The notes under the pieces are model-generated. The model saw nothing but the letters and a program-made list of their open reading frames with translations, made no database searches and was not told where the DNA came from. From Streptomyces sp. NRRL F-5135 (GTDB taxonomy: Bacteria; Actinomycetota; Actinomycetes; Streptomycetales; Streptomycetaceae), in contig NZ_JOHR01000012.1 in the NCBI RefSeq assembly GCF_000719775.1, positions 186,001-250,000 on the forward strand: a DNA stretch of 64,000 nucleotides, in the 5' to 3' direction. A program made the position numbers and the translations under genes. Below are positions 43,542 through 50,673 of this stretch, one piece after another (the stretch's first letter is position 1; each line of letters starts with the position of its first letter).

Positions 43542-44987
43542 TCATCCGGAAAGGGCGTCGGCGGCTTCGGTTCTCTCGTCGACGGCGGAGTCCGCCAGCC
43601 TGAGGATGCGGCGCGTGTCCGTCTTTCCGTTGTGATTGAGCGGGAACTTTCCGACCACCACGACCTTGTTCGGCTGCTCGTATGCCGGAAGGAGTTCGCA
43701 GATGCGCTCGCGCCAGTACCGTGACGCGCGCTCCTCGGGGTCCTCCACCAGGAATACGAGCCGGCTTCCGAGCCGTTCGTCGGGTTGCGGGACGACCTGC
43801 ACGGGAGCACCGCACTCGGCCGCCTTGCGCTCGATGATGTCGGGATAGAGGGTGTATCCCATGCGGTGCACCGCGGACTTGCGTCCCAGCACGAAGAGAT
43901 TCCCGTCGCCGTCCATCGAGCCGAGGTCCCCGGGGCTGTACCACTCGGACACCGCGGGGACGATCTCTCCGCCCGGACTCAGGTATCCGCTGAAGGCGTC
44001 GGGCGTGCGGATGCGCAGTTCGCCGATGGCGCCCGGTGGCAGCGGCAGGGCGGCGTCGTCGGTGATCCGCACCACGACGCCGGGGAACACCTGGCCCGCG
44101 CCGACCGGGTTCTCCGGCAGCGCGGCCGCGATGTTGCCCATTTCCGTACTGCCGTAGCCGTCGAGCAGCGGCCGTCCGAACACCGTGGCGAACCGCGCGG
44201 CCGCCGACTGGTCCAGCGGAGCGCCGCCCGTGCAGTACATCCGCACCCCGCTCAGGTCCGCGGCCAGCTCCGGCCGGCGTTCGACCAGGTTGAGCAGGCT
44301 TCTGTGGGTCGCGGGTGTGGCGTCGACGACGGTGACGCCGGCCTGTCCCGCCATCCGCACCGCGCGGTCCAGCCGCCGGTACGGGGCGACCACCAGCGAG
44401 GCGTCGGCCAGCCAGGCGATCAGGAGGAGCGACAGCCCGTACTGGTGGGAGAACGGCAGCAGCGGAAGCAGCACGTCATCGGCGCGGTAGCGCATGAACT
44501 CGATGGTGCGGCGCAGGTTCCGGAGCACCGGCCGGCCGGACTTGACGATGCCCTTCGGCTCGCCGGTCGAGCCCGAGGACCAGGTGATCAGCGCGTCCGG
44601 CAGCCGTTCCCAGGTGTCGAAGCGGATCTGTTCGTCCGTGGGCCGGCGTTCCGCCGCCGCGGCGAGCAGTTCGTACACGAACAGCCGGGGCGGACCGGGC
44701 ACTTCGGGCGCGTCGTCGTCGACCACCGCGAGCCGGGCCCTGGCCTGAGCGGCGGCCCGGCCGCTCTCCTCCGCACGCTGCAACTGGTCGAGCAGGGCGA
44801 CGGACGCCCCGATGTGCATCAGGCCGAGGAGGACCGCGACGAACCCCGCGGAGTTGCCGGCCTTGAGGACGACCCGGTCGCCGGCGGAAACCCCCCGCTC
44901 CCGCAGAACATCGGCGACGCGCAGTGCCGTGCCCTGTAACTGGGACCTGGTCTGCACGGAATCCATGGACAAGAACTTTGCTGGCAT
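43542..44987 (-). CDS. Acyl-CoA synthetase / acyl-AMP ligase
   Basis: About 481 residues from the ATG at 44987; GGAA upstream is weak and an ATG at 44966 is possible. ANL-superfamily cores are present: A3 is ITWSSGSTGEPKG, A5-like GYGSTEMGN, A7-like WYSPGDLGSMDGDGN, and the A10 lysine is in PLNHNGKTDTRRI. It activates a carboxylic acid as the acyl-AMP and probably loads it on CoA or the free ACP as starter for the FabF-type synthase. First gene of the minus-strand operon (ligase, KS, SET, ThDP enzyme, dehydrogenase), with a promoter about 260 bases upstream. Confidence 0.9.
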   Translation of the reverse strand: MPAKFLSMDSVQTRSQLQGTALRVADVLRERGVSAGDRVVLKAGNSAGFVAVLLGLMHIGASVALLDQLQRAEESGRAAAQARARLAVVDDDAPEVPGPPRLFVYELLAAAAERRPTDEQIRFDTWERLPDALITWSSGSTGEPKGIVKSGRPVLRNLRRTIEFMRYRADDVLLPLLPFSHQYGLSLLLIAWLADASLVVAPYRRLDRAVRMAGQAGVTVVDATPATHRSLLNLVERRPELAADLSGVRMYCTGGAPLDQSAAARFATVFGRPLLDGYGSTEMGNIAAALPENPVGAGQVFPGVVVRITDDAALPLPPGAIGELRIRTPDAFSGYLSPGGEIVPAVSEWYSPGDLGSMDGDGNLFVLGRKSAVHRMGYTLYPDIIERKAAECGAPVQVVPQPDERLGSRLVFLVEDPEERASRYWRERICELLPAYEQPNKVVVVGKFPLNHNGKTDTRRILRLADSAVDERTEAADALSG

Positions 44988-45253
44988 GTGCTTATTGCTG
45001 TTCCTTCCCGTGTGCGTGTGCATGTGCGTGTTGAGCAGGAGCCGGCACGGCAGGGAACGGAAGGATGGGCCCGTGGGTCGTTCTCCGACCTCGCGCAGCC
45101 CGCAAGCGAATCGGACATTTGACGTGAAAATGCACGCGATAGAACGAGTATTTCCACGCGCCCCGAAGGGACGACATGTCCTTGCCCCCGATTGAACCCC
45201 CGTTGGGCAGCCTGGGCGCCTCGTGACGAGGGCTCGAACGGCTGCTCCCGGTG

Positions 45254-45283
45254 AGCGTACGAAGTCCAATCCGGCCGCGTCAA
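45254..45283 (-). promoter_or_regulatory. Promoter for the AMP-ligase operon
   Basis: On the minus strand TTGACG (45283-45278) and TACGCT (45259-45254) are 18 bases apart, close to the housekeeping (HrdB) pattern. The transcript would have a leader of about 260 bases before the ligase gene. Confidence 0.55.
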
Positions 45284-45370
45284 CACAATGCGTGCCGCGA
45301 AAATCCGGAGCGTTCCCATCCGAATAATCGGCTGATTGATCATCTCGCTGCCGTCGGGCGCCGGCGTCGC

Positions 45371-45400
45371 TTGACACTCGCGCGTACGTCTGCCTAGGTT
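45371..45400 (+). promoter_or_regulatory. Promoter for the fabG-to-FAD-oxidase operon
   Basis: TTGACA (45371-45376) and TAGGTT (45395-45400) are 18 bases apart, one of the best housekeeping-type promoters in the window. Transcription from about 45407 gives a leader of about 240 bases before fabG and could read the eight genes to 53,788. Confidence 0.65.
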
Positions 45401-45646
45401 CAACGCTTACATCGCGACGAGGTGAACGCCGCCACTGTGCCCGGCCGAATCATTCTCGTCGCAACGGGGGCTTTACGAAGTTGAGCGCACCAGGCATGTC
45501 CTATGAGCCCTGGTCCGCGACGGGGGAATTGCAGAACCGCTCGTGACGTGTCTGTCGCTGTCTGCCGGAAAACCAATCTTCTTGGTATGGACGCGGAAAC
45601 AGGTGCATCCAAAGCGAGTCGGTGAAACGGGGAGGTAACGTCTTTC

Positions 45647-46354
45647 ATGGCAGGACGCACAACTCTGATCAGCGGAGGGAACCGAGGAATCGGTCTCTCG
45701 ACCGTGCGGGCGCTGTCCGAGGCCGGTGAGACGGTGGTGGCCACGTACCGGAAGGATCCCGCGCCCGACGGTTGCCGCGCGGTGCGGTGCGACATCACCG
45801 ATCCCGAGCAGGTCGAGCGGGCCTTCAAGAAGGTCGAGGAGGAGTTCGGCCCGGTCGAGGTGCTGGTCGCCAACGCGGGGATCACCCGCGACGGCCTGCT
45901 GGTCACCATGTCGGACGAGGATCTCGGCGCCGTGGTGGAGACCAACCTGCTGGGCACGGCACGCGTGGTACGCCGCGCTCTGCGGGGCATGATCAGGCGC
46001 CGCCACGGGCGCGTCGTCCTGATCTCCTCCGTCTCCGGTCTCTCCGGTGCCGCGGGACAGGCCAACTACGCCGCGGCCAAGGCCGGCCTGATCGGTCTGG
46101 GGCGCTCGCTGGCCCGCGAAGTGGCCGGCCGGGACATCACGGTGAACATCGTCGCGCCGGGCTGGATCGACACGGACATGACCACGGCTCTCCCCGAACG
46201 GACACGGCGGGAGGCCGCCGGCCAGGTCCCGATGCGCCGCTTTGGCCGGCCGGAGGAGGTGGCGGCCGCCGTCCGCTTTCTGACCAGCCGCGAAGCCGGC
46301 TACATCACCGGCGCGGTCGTCCCGGTGGACGGCGGAATCGGAATGGGGCACTGA
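45647..46354 (+). CDS. FabG-like 3-oxoacyl-ACP reductase (SDR)
   Basis: 235 residues from an ATG with GGGGAGG ten bases upstream. A classical SDR: cofactor motif GGNRGIG, NAG motif VANAGITRDG, catalytic Ser in LISSVSG and Tyr-x3-Lys in YAAAKAG, and the C-terminal VVPVDGGIGMGH typical of FabG. It reduces the 3-oxo group after each condensation to the 3-hydroxyacyl-ACP with NADPH. First gene of the eight-gene plus-strand operon; its TGA overlaps the next ATG (TGATG). Probably dedicated to this cluster rather than primary fatty acid synthesis, given the neighbours. Confidence 0.93.
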   Translation: MAGRTTLISGGNRGIGLSTVRALSEAGETVVATYRKDPAPDGCRAVRCDITDPEQVERAFKKVEEEFGPVEVLVANAGITRDGLLVTMSDEDLGAVVETNLLGTARVVRRALRGMIRRRHGRVVLISSVSGLSGAAGQANYAAAKAGLIGLGRSLAREVAGRDITVNIVAPGWIDTDMTTALPERTRREAAGQVPMRRFGRPEEVAAAVRFLTSREAGYITGAVVPVDGGIGMGH

Positions 46355-47154
46355 TGGGACTGCTGACCGGAAAGACGCTGCTGATCACCGGCGTCATCAC
46401 CGAGTCCTCGATCGCCTTCCAGGTCGCCCGCGCGGCCCAGGAACAGGGGGCGCGGGTCGTCCTCACCGGGTTCGGCCGGGTGTCCCTGGTCGAACGCATC
46501 GCCAAACGGCTGCCGGAGCCGGCCCCGGTCACCGAGCTCGACGTCACCGACGAGGAGCAACTGAGCACTCTTCCCGACCGGGTCCGCGAGCACACCGACC
46601 GGCTGGACGGGGTGCTGCACTCGGTCGCCTACGCCCCGCCCGGGGCACTGGACGGCAAATTTCTGGACACCACCTGGGAAGAGGCGGCCACCGCGCTCCA
46701 TGTCTCCACTTACTCCCTCCAGGCGCTCACCACATCGCTCTTACCGTTGATGGACCGCGGCGGCTCGGTGGTGGGTCTGGACTTCGACGCGAGCCACACC
46801 TGGTCGGGCTACGACTGGATGGGCGTGGCCAAGGCCGGCCTGGAATCATGCGCCCGCTACCTGGCCTCGCACCTCGGAGCGCGGGGGATCAGGGTGAATC
46901 TCGTCGCGGCCGGACCGCTGAGCACCCTGGCGGCCCGCAACATCTCCGCGGGCGACGGTTCCGGCACGTTCGACGGCGGCTGGTCCGAGCGGGCGCCGCT
47001 GGGGTGGGACTCCCGGAACTTCCAACCGGTGGCCAACGCCTGTGTGGCTCTGTTCTCCGACCTCTTCCCGGCCACCACCGGGGAGATCGTCCACGTCGAC
47101 GGCGGAGCCCACGCGGTCGGCGACCGCCCCGCGCACACCCCGGCCGTCCGGTGA
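46354..47154 (+). CDS. FabI-type enoyl-ACP reductase
   Basis: 266 residues; the ATG overlaps the fabG stop. FabI/InhA-like SDR features: GKTLLITGVITESSIAF at the start, HSVAYAPPGAL, and YDWMGVAKAGLES with the Tyr-x6-Lys pair (Tyr and Lys of the catalytic site), ending GEIVHVDGGAHAV. It reduces the 2-enoyl-ACP to the saturated chain with NAD(P)H, so at least one extension cycle in this pathway is fully reducing. Its presence separates the cluster from those that keep polyene chains. Coupled to the MaoC gene by a GTGA overlap. Confidence 0.92.
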   Translation: MGLLTGKTLLITGVITESSIAFQVARAAQEQGARVVLTGFGRVSLVERIAKRLPEPAPVTELDVTDEEQLSTLPDRVREHTDRLDGVLHSVAYAPPGALDGKFLDTTWEEAATALHVSTYSLQALTTSLLPLMDRGGSVVGLDFDASHTWSGYDWMGVAKAGLESCARYLASHLGARGIRVNLVAAGPLSTLAARNISAGDGSGTFDGGWSERAPLGWDSRNFQPVANACVALFSDLFPATTGEIVHVDGGAHAVGDRPAHTPAVR

Positions 47155-47609
47155 CCCCGCTGCGTCCCACGCTGGACCAGCTCGCCCGGCACATCGGTCC
47201 GCTGGGGTACAGCGGCTGGCGCCGGATCAGCCAGCAGCAGGTGAATCTCTTCGCCGACGCCACCGACGACCACCAGTGGATCCACGTCGATCCGGACCGG
47301 GCCGCCGAGGGCCCGTTCGGGGGGACCGTCGCGCACGGCTTCCTGACCCTGTCGCTGCTGCCCGCGCTCACCTCCGAGGTGCTGGACGTCAGCGGTGTCG
47401 TACAAGCGGTCAACCACCGGGTCGACCGGGTACGGTTCCGGGCCCCGGTGGCGGTCGGTGCCCGGCTCCGTGCCTCGGTGGAGCTGCTCTCGGTGCGGCC
47501 TCGGCCGCGCGGATTCACCGAGGTCGTCGTCGCGGTCGCCATGGAACTGGACGACCGGCGGATTGCGTGCACCGCCGAGCAGACCACCCTTTACCTGGAC
47601 GGGGCGTAG
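47151..47609 (+). CDS. MaoC-type 3-hydroxyacyl-ACP dehydratase
   Basis: 152 residues from a GTG overlapping the fabI stop (GTGA). The hotdog-fold hydratase motif is intact: FADATDDHQWIHVDPDRAAEGPFGGTVAHGFLTLSLLP (Asp and His of the active site in D-x4-H), followed by NHRVDRVRFRAPVAVGARLR. It removes water from 3-hydroxyacyl-ACP between the FabG and FabI steps. Together with the KS and ACP it completes a four-enzyme elongation cycle. Only six bases separate it from the exporter gene. Confidence 0.9.
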   Translation: MTPLRPTLDQLARHIGPLGYSGWRRISQQQVNLFADATDDHQWIHVDPDRAAEGPFGGTVAHGFLTLSLLPALTSEVLDVSGVVQAVNHRVDRVRFRAPVAVGARLRASVELLSVRPRPRGFTEVVVAVAMELDDRRIACTAEQTTLYLDGA

Positions 47610-47615
47610 CCGACC

Positions 47616-48986
47616 GTGGGGAACTGGGCAGCGGCCGGGCCGGCGAACCGAACCAGGACCACCGTGGGGTCTCTGGTGCTCCTCGAAGTGGCGGCCACGG
47701 CATCCACCTGCGCGAACGGTCTGGTGACCCTGGCCCTGCCCTGGCTGGTCCTGGAGCGGACCGGCAGTCCCGCCGACGCCGGCCTGGTCTCCGCGACGGT
47801 CACCCTGCCCCTGCTGGCGGGCGCCCTCTTCGCGGGGACCGTCGTCGACCTCTTCGGCCGGCGCCGTACGGCCGTCGGCTCCGATCTGATGTCCGCAATG
47901 TCCGTGGCAGCCGTACCACTGGCGGACGCGGCCCTTGGATTCTCACTGTGGTGGCTCGCCGCGCTGGCGGTCCTGGGGTCCGTTTTCGACCTGTCGGGGG
48001 TCACCGCGCGCAAGACCATGCTCCCGACCGCGGCCGCCCGGGCCGGCTGGTCGCTGGAAAAGGCGAACGGCGTCCACGAGTCGGCCAAGGCCTTCGCGTT
48101 GATGGCCGGCCCGGGAGTGGGCGGCCTGCTGATCGGGTTCGGGGGAGCGGTGGCGCCGCTGTGGGCCGCCGCGGTCCTCTCCCTGCTCGCCACCCTCGTG
48201 CAGGCCGGCATGCGGCTGCCGTCGCCGGAGCGCCACGGCGAACCGGCACAGGGCTCGCCCTGGCGCGCCGTCAGGCGTGGTGCGGCGGAGGGCCTGGTGA
48301 TGGTGTGGAACGACAGGCTCCTGCGCGTGGTGGGTCTGCTGGGCAGCGTGCTCTTCATGATCTACCTGCCGATCTCGGGGATCGTCCTGCCCGCCTACTT
48401 CCACGAGCAGGGCACTCCCCAGCGGCTCGGCCTGCTCACGGTCGCCATGACCGTCGGAGGTGTCGTCGGCGCGCTGGTCTACGGATTCCACGGGCACCGG
48501 CTGCCGCGGCGGGGCCTGTTCACCGCCACCATGCTGACCGCCTCGGCCGGACTCTTCGCCATGTCCTGGCTCCCGCCGTACCCGCTGCTGCTGACCGCCG
48601 CCGTGGTCGTCGGCGTCGCCTACGGGCCCATCAGCCCTCTGATGAACCTGGCCACACAGCTGCGTTCCACGGAACGGACCAGAGGCCGGGTCATGGGAAT
48701 CATGACCTCGTGCGGATACGTGGCGGGCCCCGCCGGGTTCCTGGCCGGTGGGCCGCTGGTCGAACGCCTCGGCCCCGGGACGTCGTTCGTGCTGCTCGCC
48801 TCGGTGCTCTGCGTCCTGGTCACGGGCGCGTCGCTGCTCCCCGCCCTGCGTGAGTTCAACCATCTCTCGGACGCGCACCTCTCCGGCGTACCGCCGCGAG
48901 CCGAAGGCTCCGGCCGCGCCGTCGACGGCCCGGCGCCCGGTGGCACGCCGTCCCGTCGGCCCGACGTAAGTCCTGAAACAGATTGA
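47616..48986 (+). CDS. MFS transporter, likely product exporter
   Basis: 456 residues from a GTG at 47616. Twelve predicted membrane spans; the loop between spans 2 and 3 has DLFGRRRTAVGSDLM, a variant of the MFS signature, and another similar loop follows after residue 250. The layout matches the MFS_1/enterobactin-exporter-like (MFS_3) group that pumps small molecules outward. Lying between MaoC and ACP genes in the same transcript, it probably exports the cluster product and gives some self-protection. The C-terminal 40 residues are a hydrophilic tail. Confidence 0.88.
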   Translation: MGNWAAAGPANRTRTTVGSLVLLEVAATASTCANGLVTLALPWLVLERTGSPADAGLVSATVTLPLLAGALFAGTVVDLFGRRRTAVGSDLMSAMSVAAVPLADAALGFSLWWLAALAVLGSVFDLSGVTARKTMLPTAAARAGWSLEKANGVHESAKAFALMAGPGVGGLLIGFGGAVAPLWAAAVLSLLATLVQAGMRLPSPERHGEPAQGSPWRAVRRGAAEGLVMVWNDRLLRVVGLLGSVLFMIYLPISGIVLPAYFHEQGTPQRLGLLTVAMTVGGVVGALVYGFHGHRLPRRGLFTATMLTASAGLFAMSWLPPYPLLLTAAVVVGVAYGPISPLMNLATQLRSTERTRGRVMGIMTSCGYVAGPAGFLAGGPLVERLGPGTSFVLLASVLCVLVTGASLLPALREFNHLSDAHLSGVPPRAEGSGRAVDGPAPGGTPSRRPDVSPETD

Positions 48987-48999
48987 AAGGTGAACTGAC

Positions 49000-49251
49000 A
49001 TGGTCCTTCAGTACGAAGAGGTTCTCGCCGGCATCGCCGAGATCGTGCATGAGATCGCCGGCATCCCGACCGCGGACGTCGAACCGGCCAAGTCCTTCGT
49101 CGACGAGCTCGACGTGGACTCCCTGTCCATGGTCGAGGTCATCGTCGCGGCCGAGGAGCGCTTCGGCGTCACCATCCCGGATGACGACGCCAGGAACCTC
49201 AAGACGGTGGGCGACGCGGTGGATTTCATCGTGCTGGCCGGTGACGCCTGA
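49000..49251 (+). CDS. Free-standing acyl carrier protein
   Basis: 83 residues, an acidic four-helix carrier. The phosphopantetheine site is the Ser in ELDVDSLSMVEV, and the third helix is IPDDDARNLKTVGDAVDFI. GAAAGG-like GAAAGGTGAA precedes the ATG. It would carry the growing acyl chain between the FabF-type KS, FabG, MaoC and FabI, and present the finished chain to the NRPS condensation domain. It lies 13 bases after the exporter gene and 51 bases before the hydroxylase gene. Confidence 0.94.
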   Translation: MVLQYEEVLAGIAEIVHEIAGIPTADVEPAKSFVDELDVDSLSMVEVIVAAEERFGVTIPDDDARNLKTVGDAVDFIVLAGDA

Positions 49252-49302
49252 CCGAGCGGTCTCCGCCCTTCTCCCGCCGTCGACCGAAAGAGAGTCCGCA
49301 CA

Positions 49303-50673
49303 ATGGGGTCCGACAACGCCCGCCCCGGCCAGGCGCACTATCGGTGCGTCGGGGCCGGGGCGGGGCCCGCGAACCTGAGTCTGGCATCGCTCCTGTACAG
49401 CCACCCCGAGACGACCAACCTCTTCCTTGACCGGAAGGCCGCCTTCAGCTGGCACGACAGCCAGCAGATACCCGGTACGACCCTCCAGGTGTCCACGTTC
49501 AAGGACCTGGTCAGTCTCGCCGACCCGACGAACCCCTTCTCCTTCCTGTCCTATCTCCACGAGCAGGGGCGGGTGTACCACTTCCTCAACGCGCAGTTCG
49601 CCGAGGTGCCGCGCCAGGAGTTCCGCAACTACCTGGAATGGGCCGGCAGACGCAACGAGAACGTCGTCTTCGGGGAGGAGGTGCGGGAGGTCGACTTCGA
49701 CAGCACCGGAGACGGTCGCTACGTGGTGCGGACCGACCGGCGCCGGGTGACCGCCGACAACGTGGTGGTCGGGGTCGGCACGCGGCCGTGGGTCCCGCCG
49801 CACGCGCGGGCCGGACTGGGCAGGAGCCACTTCCACGTCAGCGAGTTCCTGGAGAAGGCCGGCGACGTGGGCGGCAAGCGGGTCGCGGTGATCGGCGGCG
49901 GTCAGTCGGGCGCGGAGGCATTCCTCGACCTGATCTCGCGTCCCGCCGCCGAGCGCCCGGACCGGGTCTCCTGGTTCTCCCGGCGGCGCAACTACCTGCC
50001 GCTCGACGACTCGCCGTTCACCAACGACTTCTACATGCCGTGCCACTCGGAGCACCACTACAACCTGCCGGCCGAGGCCCGGTCCGCCTTCAACGTCGAG
50101 CAACTCCTCAGCAGCGACGGCATCTCCGAAGTGACGCTCCGACAGATCTATCAGCAGCTCTACCTCCTGTCCTTCGTGACCGGCGCACCCGGCCTGGCCA
50201 GCCTCTATCCCCACCGCGAGGTCACCGACGTGACCGGCGGCGACAGCGAACCGCGGCACCTCACGATCCGGCACAAGGACGAGCCGGGCGCCGTCGAGCA
50301 CGAAAGGGCGGACGTCGTCATCTGGGCGACCGGCTTCCGCCCCGCCCCGATGGACTTCCTCGCCCCCGTCGCCGACCGCCTGGAGCGCGAGGGCGACGAG
50401 CTGCGCGTCGACCAGGACTACGCGGTGCACTGGGACGGTCCGCTGAACCGCAGGATCTTCGTGCAGAACGCCGTGCGCGAGCAGCGCGGTCTGGCCGACC
50501 CCAACCTCAGCCTCAACGCCTGGCGGAGCCGGCGCATCGCCGACCGGCTGCGCGGTGTCCGGACGGAAGAGCAGCTCCCGTCATTCGTCGCCTGGTCGTC
50601 GAAGGCGTCGGCCGAGCAGTACCGGACCTTGAGCGGGACGGGGACGACGATGAAGAAGAGGTATCGGACGTGA
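49303..50673 (+). CDS. L-lysine N6-hydroxylase (flavin-dependent N-monooxygenase)
   Basis: 456 residues, family length. It should hydroxylate the side-chain amine of lysine (or a related diamine such as ornithine) with FAD, NADPH and O2. The FAD motif GAGAGPANLSLA is at 17-28, the substrate segment FSWHDSQQIPGTTLQVSTFKDLV follows, the NADPH motif GGGQSGAEAF is near 197-206, and the FAD-closing ATGF motif (VIWATGFRP) and DPNLSLNAWRSRRIA end the protein. In siderophore clusters such enzymes precede acylation, but here the next gene is a cupin-MetRS fusion overlapping by four bases (GTGA). This points to N6-hydroxylysine as the substrate for N-N bond formation. Confidence 0.95.
   Translation: MGSDNARPGQAHYRCVGAGAGPANLSLASLLYSHPETTNLFLDRKAAFSWHDSQQIPGTTLQVSTFKDLVSLADPTNPFSFLSYLHEQGRVYHFLNAQFAEVPRQEFRNYLEWAGRRNENVVFGEEVREVDFDSTGDGRYVVRTDRRRVTADNVVVGVGTRPWVPPHARAGLGRSHFHVSEFLEKAGDVGGKRVAVIGGGQSGAEAFLDLISRPAAERPDRVSWFSRRRNYLPLDDSPFTNDFYMPCHSEHHYNLPAEARSAFNVEQLLSSDGISEVTLRQIYQQLYLLSFVTGAPGLASLYPHREVTDVTGGDSEPRHLTIRHKDEPGAVEHERADVVIWATGFRPAPMDFLAPVADRLEREGDELRVDQDYAVHWDGPLNRRIFVQNAVREQRGLADPNLSLNAWRSRRIADRLRGVRTEEQLPSFVAWSSKASAEQYRTLSGTGTTMKKRYRT

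Larger units (their letters stand above)
44988..45646. other. 659-bp divergent regulatory region of the biosynthetic cluster
   Basis: This gap separates the two divergent operons. It contains a good promoter for each direction (listed separately) and leaders of about 240-260 bases on both sides. The A/T-rich stretch at about 45320-45345 between the promoters, including AATCGGCTGATT and TGATCA, is a possible regulator site. No gene is supported. Confidence 0.5.

Noticed and set aside
45422..45541. Short leader-peptide-like frames (about 20 and 16 codons) in the fabG leader
   Set aside because: Starts exist at about 45422 and 45496, but ribosome sites are weak and there is no attenuator-like codon run or hairpin.
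49303..50673. Hydroxamate siderophore biosynthesis
   Set aside because: No acyl/formyl transferase or IucA/IucC or siderophore NRPS set is adjacent, and the overlapping cupin-MetRS gene points to N-N bond formation instead.
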